A DNA stretch of 33,269 bases from Mariniphaga sp. (lineage in GTDB: Bacteria > Bacteroidota > Bacteroidia > Bacteroidales > Prolixibacteraceae), in contig JAAFHB010000030.1 in assembly GCA_010906965.1 (NCBI GenBank), positions 1 to 33,269 of the forward strand, read 5' to 3'. Shown piece after piece: positions 16,082-24,382 of the stretch; position 1 is the stretch's first letter; every line of letters starts with the position of its first letter. Below the pieces are notes generated by a model. The model was not told the DNA's origin and did no database searches. It saw only the letters and a program-made list of their open reading frames with translations. The position numbers were made by a program, and so were the translations under genes.

Positions 16082-16137
16082 GGTCAGCGCCATAGCGAGT
16101 TACGCCAAACAAAGCCAATCAAAGCCAAGTGAAGCCA
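16082..16137 (-). promoter_or_regulatory. TGGC iteron array, copy B (four 10-bp units)
   Basis: On the minus strand TGGCTTCACT, TGGCTTTGAT, TGGCTTTGTT and TGGCGTAACT are contiguous and end in CGCTATGGCGCTGACC. The first unit is identical to that of copy A at 10416, and the terminal GCTATGGC..TGAC is shared. It precedes the parA-tra operon. Confidence 0.6.
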
Positions 16138-16510
16138 GGTGGGTTGGAAAGTGAATTTATACTGCTTTTTAGGCTTTCATTTGTGTGAAAATAACAAATC
16201 AAGTAAATGATTAAGTGCAGAATTATCGGTGCACGACAATATACAGATGAGGGAATGAAAAAGAAAAAAATAAAATCATTCAATGGGCGATTTTTCAATG
16301 AGGCAATTTGGCGATGAGTTGCTGAGGGACAAATGTCAATCACTGTTCTGGTATTGGTTCCAATTAGCATTGTCGTATTGCCGTACTGACGTATTGTCGT
16401 ACTGTTTTACAACAACAAATCATCAAAGAAATGAGACAATTAATATCCACATAAACAATTAATTGCAGATTTATATAAATGTCAATTTATCCACTTAAAA
16501 AAACAATGAG
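16138..16510. promoter_or_regulatory. Leader region of parA-tra operon with four tandem 8-bp iterons
   Basis: No gene is seen in these 373 bases. At 16373-16404 four contiguous units TCGTATTG, CCGTACTG, ACGTATTG and TCGTACTG form an NCGTAYTG array 106 bases before the parA-like start. It could be a ParA/partner binding site or an operator. No perfect TAnnTTTG box was found. Confidence 0.5.
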
Positions 16511-17272
16511 ATGAGAAAACAACCTAAGTACGTTGCATTCTCCACCCAAAAGGGCGGAGTTGGCAAATCAACTTTTACCGTAATCGTAGCCAGTATGCTG
16601 CATTACATGAAAGGGTACAATGTCGCTGTGATAGACTGCGACTTTCCGCAACACAGTATCAAAGGCTTGCGTAAGCGGGATATCGACCAGGTGGTGAATA
16701 ATGACTATTTCAATAAGCTCGCATTTGAGCAGTTTGCAGCACTTAATAAAAAGTCGTACCCCATCGTCGATAGTAGTCCCGAACAGGCGATTGCAACCGC
16801 CAATGGATTGGTAGAATCGGACAATATGGAGTTCGATGTGATTTTCTTCGACCTGCCAGGAACGGTAAATAGTCGAGGTGTGATTGATTCGCTTTCGGCA
16901 ATGGACTATGTGTTCGTCCCGATAATTGCTGACCAACTGGTTTTGGAAAGCGGATTGCGCTTCGCCAATATCCTAAGCGACAATATTGTGGTAAAACACG
17001 GCAATAGACTCAAAGAACTCTACCTATTTTGGAATATGGTGAACGGACGAGAGAAAACAGAACTCTACGATGTCTATGAAACGGTGATTAGGGAGTTGGG
17101 CTTATCATTGATGCAGACCCTTATCCCAAACTCCGTCCGATACAAGAAGGAGGTATCCAATGACCGCAAAAACGTGTTCCGCTCCACGCTATTCCCACCT
17201 GATAAAACACTACTTAAAGGGAGTAACCTCGAAGAGTTGGTAGAAGAAATATGTCAAATCATAAAACTGTAA
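16511..17272 (+). CDS. traA: ParA-type ATPase, conjugation protein TraA
   Basis: The 253-aa protein has the deviant Walker A KGGVGKST (residues 14-21) with the second lysine that marks ParA/MinD ATPases, then VAVIDCDFPQ (~43) and a Walker B-like VIFFDLPG (~112). In Bacteroidota conjugative elements this gene opens the transfer operon and is called traA. It may position the element or the transfer machine. It is followed after 4 bases by the DUF3408 gene. Its leader carries two different iteron arrays. Confidence 0.88.
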   Translation: MRKQPKYVAFSTQKGGVGKSTFTVIVASMLHYMKGYNVAVIDCDFPQHSIKGLRKRDIDQVVNNDYFNKLAFEQFAALNKKSYPIVDSSPEQAIATANGLVESDNMEFDVIFFDLPGTVNSRGVIDSLSAMDYVFVPIIADQLVLESGLRFANILSDNIVVKHGNRLKELYLFWNMVNGREKTELYDVYETVIRELGLSLMQTLIPNSVRYKKEVSNDRKNVFRSTLFPPDKTLLKGSNLEELVEEICQIIKL

Positions 17273-17276
17273 CACA

Positions 17277-17708
17277 ATGGCAAATGAGAATGAAACAAAG
17301 CCCGGCATAGAGCGTGAAGATTATATTAAACGGCTGATTGCAGGGAATTACGCCACTTCTAAAAAGGAAGCAAAGGAAGAGCCTGTTAGCCAGTCGGAAT
17401 CTGCACCCGAAGAAGAACAAGTACCCATTGAAGCATCTTCGGAGAAGCCAAAGGAATTAACAAAACGTAAACACAATGTCGCTCCCGACTACAAAGAAGC
17501 ATTCCTGCAAAAAAAAGAAATCAAGACGCGGCAATGTGTTTATATCAGTCAGCAGGTACATGATGTAATCTCCAAAATAGTTCGTGTGATTGCCGATAAA
17601 GAGATATCAGTAGGCGGCTATATAGATTCCGTATTGTTGAAACATCTGGACGAACATAGGGATGAAATTAACGACCTCTACCGCAAGCAGATAAATAACC
17701 TGATCTAA
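17277..17708 (+). CDS. DUF3408 protein (TraB/TraC-like), ribbon-helix-helix
   Basis: The 143-aa protein has a low-complexity Glu/Lys/Ser-rich first half and a conserved C-terminal half (TRQCVYISQQVHDVISKIVR, then VIADKEISVGGYIDSVLLKHLDEH), which fits the DUF3408 ribbon-helix-helix fold found directly after traA in these elements. It probably binds DNA together with the ParA-type ATPase. CTnDOT has two such genes (traB and traC); only one is present here, so the exact letter is uncertain. Confidence 0.8.
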   Translation: MANENETKPGIEREDYIKRLIAGNYATSKKEAKEEPVSQSESAPEEEQVPIEASSEKPKELTKRKHNVAPDYKEAFLQKKEIKTRQCVYISQQVHDVISKIVRVIADKEISVGGYIDSVLLKHLDEHRDEINDLYRKQINNLI

Positions 17709-17714
17709 CATGTT

Positions 17715-18419
17715 ATGGTACTACTATTAATTATTGTAATCGTCTGCCTGGCCTGGCTGCTTTATCCGCAAATAAAACAGCGATTTGAAAAACCTGTACC
17801 CAAAGGGGCTGAAAACTATCGGACCATTTCACGCCAAGAGGTGGAAATTATGGGTAAAAGCAGGTTCGTGCTACGCCAATCTACGCCAAATGAAGCCTCT
17901 GAAAGCCAAGTCACTAAACGGCTTGACAAAGAGACTATATTTGCTGCAGAAGCCGAAAAAAGCAAGGATATCGTAGTTCCTGAGAAGGAGTTGGAGGGCG
18001 TATTTTCCAACGCTTCCAACGCTCAAAACGAACTGCTGGATATTGATATTGAGGCGGAGTATGACACGGATGAAAAACCCGGTTGGGACGAAGAGGCAAT
18101 GGAACTGGAACTGGAACTGGAGCAGGCTCTCGGACACGAAGTGAATTATGCTGACGGGGTGACTTTTGAGGATATTGAGGACACCATGAAAGTCCTGTCC
18201 AATGACAACTCCGGAAGCGAAGAACAAGACCAGGCGGGCGAAGTTCTCTGCCGCATACAAAGCAGCGATATGTTCGGGCAGATGGTATTGAGCAGCGATA
18301 CCAACGGGGCGAAGGTTAAGTCATTATTGGCATTTCACATGGCTAAGTTCAATAAAAGGAATAACGAAAGTGGAGTTCCTGAAAGCGGGAAACATGATTT
18401 GACGGGATTTCTATCATAA
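17715..18419 (+). CDS. traD: Conjugation protein TraD (Bacteroidota type)
   Basis: The 234-aa protein has an N-terminal membrane anchor (VLLLIIVIVCLAWLLYPQ) and a long acidic region including VVPEKELEGVFSN (~88) and a Glu-Leu repeat (~124-136). It ends with YADGVTFEDIEDTMKVL and AGEVLCRIQSSDMFGQMVLS, the conserved elements of the Bacteroides TraD family. Function within the transfer operon is unknown. It starts 7 bases after the DUF3408 stop. Confidence 0.7.
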   Translation: MVLLLIIVIVCLAWLLYPQIKQRFEKPVPKGAENYRTISRQEVEIMGKSRFVLRQSTPNEASESQVTKRLDKETIFAAEAEKSKDIVVPEKELEGVFSNASNAQNELLDIDIEAEYDTDEKPGWDEEAMELELELEQALGHEVNYADGVTFEDIEDTMKVLSNDNSGSEEQDQAGEVLCRIQSSDMFGQMVLSSDTNGAKVKSLLAFHMAKFNKRNNESGVPESGKHDLTGFLS

Positions 18420-18546
18420 CAAAAAACAGTGAAAATATGAAAAAGGTTGATTACGGCTGACAGTCAGGCCACCACTAAAATCGCAGTAAAACAGTATTAA
18501 CCGCCGCGCGGGCCATCCAACTCACACGGCACAATTTCAACTCATT
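18420..18546. other. Leader region before traE
   Basis: A 127-base gap in an otherwise tight operon. It holds a tiny 7-codon frame (ATG at 18437) and a CACTAAAATC motif at 18473-18482, 64 bases before traE. This could be an internal promoter or processing site; neither is proven. Confidence 0.35.
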
Positions 18547-18846
18547 ATGACAAAAAAGAGATTTATCATTTGTGCAGCCTTCCTCCTGGCTGCAAGTTGT
18601 GCGTTCGCACAGGGCAACGGCAGCGCAGGTATCACGGAGGCTACGACCATGGTCACGTCCTACTTTGACCCTGCCACCAAGTTGATTTACGCCATCGGTG
18701 CAGTTGTCGGACTCATCGGGGGTGTAAAAGTCTACTCGAAGTTTTCGAGTGGCGACCCCGATACAAGTAAGACCGCAGCTTCATGGTTCGGGGCTTGTAT
18801 CTTTCTGATTGTAGCGGCTACCATTCTTCGATCATTCTTCTTATAA
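18547..18846 (+). CDS. traE: Conjugation protein TraE (DUF4134)
   Basis: The 99-aa protein has a signal peptide (MTKKRFIICAAFLLAASCAF, cleaved after AFA) and two membrane segments (~36-56, LIYAIGAVVGLIGGVKVYSK, and ~76-98). Size, topology and place match the DUF4134 TraE family, which is analogous to VirB2-type pilin/channel subunits. It sits in the inner membrane of the transfer machine. Confidence 0.88.
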   Translation: MTKKRFIICAAFLLAASCAFAQGNGSAGITEATTMVTSYFDPATKLIYAIGAVVGLIGGVKVYSKFSSGDPDTSKTAASWFGACIFLIVAATILRSFFL

Positions 18847-18854
18847 CAAGCGGC

Positions 18855-19187
18855 ATGACAAACTATCCGATTAACAGAGGGATAGGCAAACCGGCGGAAT
18901 TTAAGGGTTTGAAATCGCAATACCTGTTCATTTTCGCTGGTGGCTTACTGGCGCTGTTCATTGTATTTGTGGTGATGTACCTGGCAGGTATCGGCCAATG
19001 GATTTGCATAGGTTTCGGAGTTATTACGGCCTCCACGTTAGTGTGGGCAACATTCTACCTCAATGCAAAATACGGAGAGTTCGGTTTGATGAAATTTCAG
19101 ACCCGCAATAGCTACCCCAGGTATATCATCAACCGCCTGAGTTTTCCCCGCCTGTTTAAACACCCTGAAAAACAAGAAGAAGTATGA
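18855..19187 (+). CDS. traF: Conjugation protein TraF (DUF4133)
   Basis: The 110-aa protein begins MTNYPINRGIGKPAEFKGLK, the conserved opening of DUF4133/TraF. Two membrane helices follow (~27-47 and ~51-71), with a basic C-terminal tail. This is the VirB3-like inner-membrane subunit. The ATG at 18855 is chosen over an upstream in-frame ATG (18783), because that start would overlap traE and add residues unlike the family. Its TGA overlaps the traG ATG (ATGA), so the two are translationally coupled. Confidence 0.88.
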   Translation: MTNYPINRGIGKPAEFKGLKSQYLFIFAGGLLALFIVFVVMYLAGIGQWICIGFGVITASTLVWATFYLNAKYGEFGLMKFQTRNSYPRYIINRLSFPRLFKHPEKQEEV

Positions 19188-21682
19188 GAAATAGATTGAA
19201 AGCTGCTACCCTGGAGAGCAAATTTCCGCTACTGTCGGTAGAGCATAATTGTATCGTCAGCAAAGATGCCGATATAACGATTGCCTTTCGTGTGGAGTTA
19301 CCCGAACTTTTTACCGTCACCTCGTCGGAGTACCAGGCGATACACTCGGCATGGGTCAAAGCTATCAAGGTGCTTCCGAACTACTCGGTTTTGTACAAAC
19401 AGGATTGGTTTATCAAGGAGAACTACGCGCCGGACACCAACAAAGACGACCTTAGTTTTCTTTCCCGTTCATTTGAGCGACATTTCAGCGAACGCCCATT
19501 CCTGAACCACACCTGCTACCTGTTCCTGACCAAAACGACAAAAGAACGTATGCGACAACAGAGTAATTTCAATACGCTCTGCCGGGGTTTCATTGTTCCC
19601 AAAGAGGTCAGCAAGGATGCGATTGCCAAATTCATGGAGAGTGTCGGGCAGTTCGAGCGCATCATGAACGACAGCGGATTTGTACAACTGACCCAGCTAA
19701 CCACCGATGAGATTGTCGGGACAGACGCGCAGTCAGGCATAGTGGAGAAGTATTTTTCGTTATCGCAGCAGCACAACACTTCGTTGCAGGACATCGGCAT
19801 CAAAGCTGACGTTATGCAGGTTGGTGACAATATGGTGTGCCTGCACACGCTGTCCGACCCAGAAGACCTGCCATCGAAAGTTGCCACTGATATCCGTTAT
19901 GAGAAACTATCCACCGACCGTAGTGACAGTCGTTTGAGTTTTGCCGCTCCCGTCGGGGTGTTGTTGTCCTGTAACCATGTCTACAACCAATTTATATTCC
20001 TTGACGACAGTTCCGAAAACCTTAAAAAGTTTGAGAAGATGGCCAGGAATATGCACTCGCTCTCGAGGTACAGCCGGGCCAATCAAATCAATAAAGAGTG
20101 GATCGAGCAATACCTGAATGAGGCACATTCGCAAGGGTTGACATCTATCCGTTGCCACTGCAACGTGATGGCATGGAGCGATGATACGGAGGAACTCAAA
20201 CACATCAAAAACGATGTGGGCAGCCAGCTGGCACTCATGGAGTGCAAGCCCCGCCACAACACGGTGGATATACCCACTTTGTTTTGGGCGGGAATCCCCG
20301 GCAATCAGGCAGACTTTCCGGCAGAAGAATCTTTTTACACTTTTATCGAACAGGCGGTTTGCCTGTTCACCGAAGAAACGAACTATAAAAGTTCGTTGTC
20401 GCCTTTCGGCATCAGGATGGTTGACCGCATGACAGGTAAACCTTTGCATTTGGATATTTCCGATATGCCGATGAAAAAGGGGATTATCACGAACCGTAAT
20501 AAGTTCATCCTGGGACCATCGGGAAGTGGGAAATCCTTTTTTACCAACCACATGGTGCGCCAGTATTATGAGCAGGGAACGCATATCGTGTTGGTAGATA
20601 CTGGTAACTCCTACAAAGGATTGTGTGAACTCATTAACCGTAAAACGCATGGTGAAGATGGGGTTTACTTTACCTACACCGAAAAAAATCCGATTGCGTT
20701 CAACCCTTTTTATACCGATGACGGGCTGTTCGATATCGAAAAGCGTGAGAGTATTAAAACGCTGATTCTAACGCTTTGGAAACGGGACAATGAACCGCCG
20801 ACACGCGCCGAAGAGGTGGCGCTGTCCAACGCCGTGAGCCTCTATATCGACAGGTCGAAAACGGGAGAGATTAAGCCCTCGTTCGACACTTTTTATGAGT
20901 TTGTGGGTGACGGGTACCGGGAGATTCTGACTGCAAAACAAGTCCGGGAAAAGGACTTCGATGTGGCGAACTTCCTCAATGTACTTGAACCATACTACAA
21001 AGGTGGTGAATATGACTACCTGCTAAACTCTGACAAGCAGCTCGACTTGTTATCCAAACGCTTTATTGTATTTGAGCTGGACAATATTAAAGACCACAAA
21101 ATCCTGTTTCCGATAGTTACCATCATCATCATGGAGACCTTTATCAACAAGATGCGCAGGCTCAAAGGTATCCGCAAGATGATATTGATAGAAGAGGCGT
21201 GGAAAGCGATTGCAAAAGAAGGTATGGCTGAGTACATTAAGTATTTATTTAAGACCGTCAGAAAATTTTTCGGAGAGGCTGTTGTGGTAACGCAGGAGGT
21301 TGATGATATTATCGCATCGCCCATTGTCAAGGAGAGTATCATCAATAACTCGGATTGCAAGATACTATTGGATCAACGAAAGTATATGAACAAGTTTGAT
21401 TCTATACAGGCTTTGTTGGGTCTTACCGAAAAAGAGAAAGCACAGGTCCTATCCATCAACCTTTCCAACAATCCCAGCCGCTTGTACAAAGAGGTGTGGA
21501 TAGGCCTGGGAGGCGTTCAATCTGCTGTCTATGCCTGTGAAGTTTCATTGGAGGAATACTACACGTACACCACCGAAGAGACCGAAAAAATGGAACTGTT
21601 CCGTATAGCCGACAAGCTCGACGGGAATATGGAACTCGCCATTAAACAATTGGCGGAAACAAAGAGAACTGAAAGTAAATAA
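19184..21682 (+). CDS. traG: Conjugation ATPase TraG (VirB4 family)
   Basis: The 832-aa protein has an N-terminal VirB4 domain and a C-terminal AAA-type ATPase: Walker A GPSGSGKS at residues 444-451, Walker B KMILIEEAW around 665-672, and the following VVVTQEVDDI motif (~700). It energises assembly of the type IV secretion channel at the inner membrane. Length is typical for the Bacteroidota family, and no break is visible. Confidence 0.93.
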   Translation: MRNRLKAATLESKFPLLSVEHNCIVSKDADITIAFRVELPELFTVTSSEYQAIHSAWVKAIKVLPNYSVLYKQDWFIKENYAPDTNKDDLSFLSRSFERHFSERPFLNHTCYLFLTKTTKERMRQQSNFNTLCRGFIVPKEVSKDAIAKFMESVGQFERIMNDSGFVQLTQLTTDEIVGTDAQSGIVEKYFSLSQQHNTSLQDIGIKADVMQVGDNMVCLHTLSDPEDLPSKVATDIRYEKLSTDRSDSRLSFAAPVGVLLSCNHVYNQFIFLDDSSENLKKFEKMARNMHSLSRYSRANQINKEWIEQYLNEAHSQGLTSIRCHCNVMAWSDDTEELKHIKNDVGSQLALMECKPRHNTVDIPTLFWAGIPGNQADFPAEESFYTFIEQAVCLFTEETNYKSSLSPFGIRMVDRMTGKPLHLDISDMPMKKGIITNRNKFILGPSGSGKSFFTNHMVRQYYEQGTHIVLVDTGNSYKGLCELINRKTHGEDGVYFTYTEKNPIAFNPFYTDDGLFDIEKRESIKTLILTLWKRDNEPPTRAEEVALSNAVSLYIDRSKTGEIKPSFDTFYEFVGDGYREILTAKQVREKDFDVANFLNVLEPYYKGGEYDYLLNSDKQLDLLSKRFIVFELDNIKDHKILFPIVTIIIMETFINKMRRLKGIRKMILIEEAWKAIAKEGMAEYIKYLFKTVRKFFGEAVVVTQEVDDIIASPIVKESIINNSDCKILLDQRKYMNKFDSIQALLGLTEKEKAQVLSINLSNNPSRLYKEVWIGLGGVQSAVYACEVSLEEYYTYTTEETEKMELFRIADKLDGNMELAIKQLAETKRTESK

Positions 21683-21703
21683 TTCGGCGAAAGCTGTAAC
21701 AAA

Positions 21704-21713
21704 CACTAAAATC
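21704..21713 (+). promoter_or_regulatory. CACTAAAATC motif before traI
   Basis: The motif lies 7 bases before the traI ATG, followed by AATTAAA. Confidence 0.5.
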
Positions 21714-21720
21714 AATTAAA

Positions 21721-22350
21721 ATGAGAACGAAAATTATAATTACTATGATGGCTTTAATGGCATACTGTATACCGTCCAAAGCCCAGTTTATAGTCACCGA
21801 CCCGACTAACATCGCAACGAGCATTGTGAATGCAACCAATCAGATTATCCAGACTTCCTCCACCGCAACCAACATGATTAACAATTTCAAGGAGGTTAAA
21901 AAGGTGTACGACCAGGGGAAGGAGTATTACGACAAGATGAAAGCGGTCAGCAATCTTGTCAAGGATGCCAAAAAAGTGCGGAATACCATTCTGCTTGTCG
22001 GCGAAATCTCTGACATCTACGTCAGCAGCTTTCAGAAGATGATGGCAGACCAGAATTTCAGAGTAGAGGAACTTTATGCCATTGCTCATGGATATACCGT
22101 TTTGTTGGAAGAGAGTGCCGATATGCTTGGGGAGTTGAGAGATGTGATCAACGTCAACGGTCTTTCGATGACCGATAGCGAACGGTTGGACATCATCAAC
22201 AACGTGTATGACCGGCTGAAACATCAACGGGATCTTGTGAGCTACTATACCCGAAAGAACATTGCAGTATCCTACCTGCGCGCCAAAAAACAAGGTGATG
22301 CTGACCGGGTGTTGAAACTGTACGGAACATCTGACGAGAAATATTGGTAA
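21721..22350 (+). CDS. traI: Conjugation protein TraI (DUF4141)
   Basis: The 209-aa protein has a signal peptide (MRTKIIITMMALMAYCIPSK, cleaved near SKA-Q), then the conserved FIVTDPTNIATSIVNATNQI and a long helical body with YDQGKEYYDKMKAVSNLVKD. This is the DUF4141/TraI family, a periplasmic VirB5-like component. It starts 38 bases after traG and directly before traJ (3-base gap). Confidence 0.88.
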   Translation: MRTKIIITMMALMAYCIPSKAQFIVTDPTNIATSIVNATNQIIQTSSTATNMINNFKEVKKVYDQGKEYYDKMKAVSNLVKDAKKVRNTILLVGEISDIYVSSFQKMMADQNFRVEELYAIAHGYTVLLEESADMLGELRDVINVNGLSMTDSERLDIINNVYDRLKHQRDLVSYYTRKNIAVSYLRAKKQGDADRVLKLYGTSDEKYW

Positions 22351-22353
22351 CCG

Positions 22354-23355
22354 ATGGATTGGGATAACCTACATCAGATTTTACGAAATCTGTACATCGA
22401 AATGATGCCGCTTTGCGGTGACATGGCAGGTGTAGCGAAGGGCATTGCCGGACTTGGTGCACTGTTTTATGTATCATCCAGGGTGTGGCAATCGCTCGCC
22501 GGAGCCGAACCGATAGATGTCTATCCGCTACTCAGACCTTTCGCCATCGGGCTTTGCATCATGTTCTTTCCAACATTTGTGTTGGGGACCATCAATTCGG
22601 TGATGTCGCCCATTGTGAAAGGCTGTAATCAGATGCTTACCACTCAGACTTTTGATATGAATGAATATCGCAGACAAAAGGACCTGTTGGCGTATGAGGC
22701 GATGATGCGTAACCCCGAAACCGCCTACCTGGTCAGTAACGATGAGTTTGACCGGCAGTTGGACGAACTGAGCTGGAGTCCGGGCGATTTGGCAACCATG
22801 ACGGGAATGTATATTGAGCGTAGTATGTACAAAGCAGGAAAGGCTATTCGTGATTGGTTCCGGGAGTTATTGGAGATCCTCTTTCAGGCGGCATCGCTGG
22901 TGATAGATACAATACGGACGTTCTTTTTGATTGTCCTCGCCATACTTGGACCGATTGCTTTTGCAATATCAGTCTTCGATGGCTTCCAATCAACCATGAC
23001 GGCGTGGATAAGCCGCTACGTCAGTGTCTATCTGTGGCTGCCGGTGTCAGATTTATTCAGCACAATCCTGGCAAAAATACAGGTATTGATGCTTCAGAAT
23101 GACATTTCCGAACTGCAAAACAACCCCAACTTCTCAATTGATTCGTCCAATACGGTCTATATCATATTCATGATAATCGGCATCATCGGTTACTTCACAA
23201 TTCCGACAGTGGCAGGATGGATAATCCAGGCAGGGGGTATGGGCAATATGGGTAAGAATATAAACTCCACAGCCATGAAAGCAGGAGGTATTGCAGGGGC
23301 AGCCACGGGAGCAGCCACCGGAAATATCGCAGGCAGACTGGTAGGAAATAAATAA
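22354..23355 (+). CDS. traJ: Conjugation protein TraJ (VirB6-like)
   Basis: The 333-aa polytopic membrane protein has hydrophobic segments near residues 28-46, 58-80, 170-205, 215-240 and 265-292. It includes the family segment LGPIAFAISVFDGFQSTMTA and ends in a Gly/Ala-rich tail (GGIAGAATGAATGNIAG). It is a VirB6-like channel component in the inner membrane. Length and place between traI and traK match CTnDOT. Confidence 0.9.
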   Translation: MDWDNLHQILRNLYIEMMPLCGDMAGVAKGIAGLGALFYVSSRVWQSLAGAEPIDVYPLLRPFAIGLCIMFFPTFVLGTINSVMSPIVKGCNQMLTTQTFDMNEYRRQKDLLAYEAMMRNPETAYLVSNDEFDRQLDELSWSPGDLATMTGMYIERSMYKAGKAIRDWFRELLEILFQAASLVIDTIRTFFLIVLAILGPIAFAISVFDGFQSTMTAWISRYVSVYLWLPVSDLFSTILAKIQVLMLQNDISELQNNPNFSIDSSNTVYIIFMIIGIIGYFTIPTVAGWIIQAGGMGNMGKNINSTAMKAGGIAGAATGAATGNIAGRLVGNK

Positions 23356-23366
23356 AACAGAAGAAT

Positions 23367-23990
23367 ATGGAATTTAAAAGTTTAAAAAATATCGAAGGGA
23401 GTTTTAAGCAGATACGCTTTTTCGGCATCGTCTTTATCTGCCTTTGTGCCGTCATCACAGGTTATGTGGTTTGGAACGCCTTTAGTTTTGCCGAAGCACA
23501 ACGACAGAAAATCTATGTGCTGGACAGCGGTAAATCGTTGATGCTCGCCTTGTCGCAGGATATGGCGCAGAACCGACCCGTCGAAGCACGGGAACACGTA
23601 AAACGCTTTCACGAGCTGTTCTTCACGTTGTCGCCCGATAAGAGTGCCATCGAGAGTAACATCAAACGTGCGCTTTTCCTTGTTGATAAAAGTGCCTTTG
23701 GGTACTATAAGGATTTGACTGAAAAGGGGTACTACAACCGCATCATTTCGGGCAATATCAACCAAACCATTCAGGTAGATAGCGTGCTATGCAATTTCGA
23801 CACCTATCCCTACAATGTGGCTACCTATGCCCGTCAGATAATAATCCGTGAGAGCAATATCACCCAGCGCAGTCTGATCACCCGCTGCAGGCTTATCAAC
23901 TCTGTCCGCTCGGACAATAATCCGCACGGGTTCACGATGGAGGGTTTCGAGGTGGTGGAGAACAGGGATTTAAAAATAACTGACAGATAA
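23367..23990 (+). CDS. traK: Conjugation protein TraK (VirB8-like)
   Basis: The 207-aa protein has a short cytoplasmic N-terminus (MEFKSLKNIEGSFKQIRFFG), one membrane helix (~17-37) and a periplasmic domain that includes HVKRFHELFFTLSPD and ...LITRCRLINSVRSDNNPHGF. Both are conserved in Bacteroidota TraK. It is the VirB8-like bridge of the secretion complex. Confidence 0.9.
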   Translation: MEFKSLKNIEGSFKQIRFFGIVFICLCAVITGYVVWNAFSFAEAQRQKIYVLDSGKSLMLALSQDMAQNRPVEAREHVKRFHELFFTLSPDKSAIESNIKRALFLVDKSAFGYYKDLTEKGYYNRIISGNINQTIQVDSVLCNFDTYPYNVATYARQIIIRESNITQRSLITRCRLINSVRSDNNPHGFTMEGFEVVENRDLKITDR

Positions 23991-24033
23991 GTGCCTCCCG
24001 CCTCACGGAATAATTTTACTGAATTTCTTAAAA

Positions 24034-24078
24034 ACCGGATAAACAAGATAAACCGGATAAACCGGATAAACAGGACAA
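24034..24078 (+). repeat. Five tandem 9-bp repeats (ACCGGATAA type)
   Basis: Units ACCGGATAA, ACAAGATAA, ACCGGATAA, ACCGGATAA and ACAGGACAA fill the traK-traL gap, ending 10 bases before the traL start. Short tandem repeats at this place could alter traL translation by length change. Confidence 0.7.
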
Positions 24079-24088
24079 ATAGTACAAA

Positions 24089-24382
24089 ATGAAACAAAAA
24101 TTAAAACAGGTCAGGCAGTGGATAGAACAGCGCCTGCGCAAATTATGCGGGGGGCTATCTCCCGAAAAGCGACTGATAACAATCCTTTCGATGTGTCTCA
24201 TCTTTGGGATAGCCTCCATTTGGATATTTGTCAGTTCAATCTGCCAAATCGGTAAAAAAGATGGGCAGGAGATTAAAATCGGGCATATACAACCGCCAGA
24301 AATGATCAGACTCAACGACAGTATAAACGTACCAAAACATCAATTGTATGAACAACGACAATCAACAAACGAAAGAGAGTAG
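24089..24382 (+). CDS. traL: Conjugation protein TraL (DUF3989)
   Basis: The 97-aa protein has a basic N-terminus (MKQKLKQVRQWIEQRLRKLC), the conserved GLSPEKRLITILSMC and one membrane helix (~31-51), then a short periplasmic tail. It matches DUF3989/TraL in size and place. It overlaps traM by 35 bases. Confidence 0.85.
   Translation: MKQKLKQVRQWIEQRLRKLCGGLSPEKRLITILSMCLIFGIASIWIFVSSICQIGKKDGQEIKIGHIQPPEMIRLNDSINVPKHQLYEQRQSTNERE

Larger units (their letters stand above)
15830..16082. other. Probable oriT region
   Basis: This non-coding stretch upstream of the relaxosome operon contains a long imperfect hairpin (15909-15963), a second hairpin (15982-16000) and a CGCCATAGCG box (15855-15864) that recurs at 16088-16097. 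Position next to mobA/mobB and dense inverted repeats are what is expected of an origin of transfer. A minus-strand GAACTTTG (16060-16067) resembles a -7 box for the mob operon. The nick site cannot be read from sequence. Confidence 0.5.

Noticed and set aside
16373-16404. CRISPR array
   Set aside because: The four 8-bp units are contiguous with no spacers, and no cas genes are present anywhere in the window.
16511-17272. Plasmid partition locus
   Set aside because: The ParA-type gene heads a complete traA-traN order typical of integrative conjugative elements, and there is no replication initiator gene nearby.
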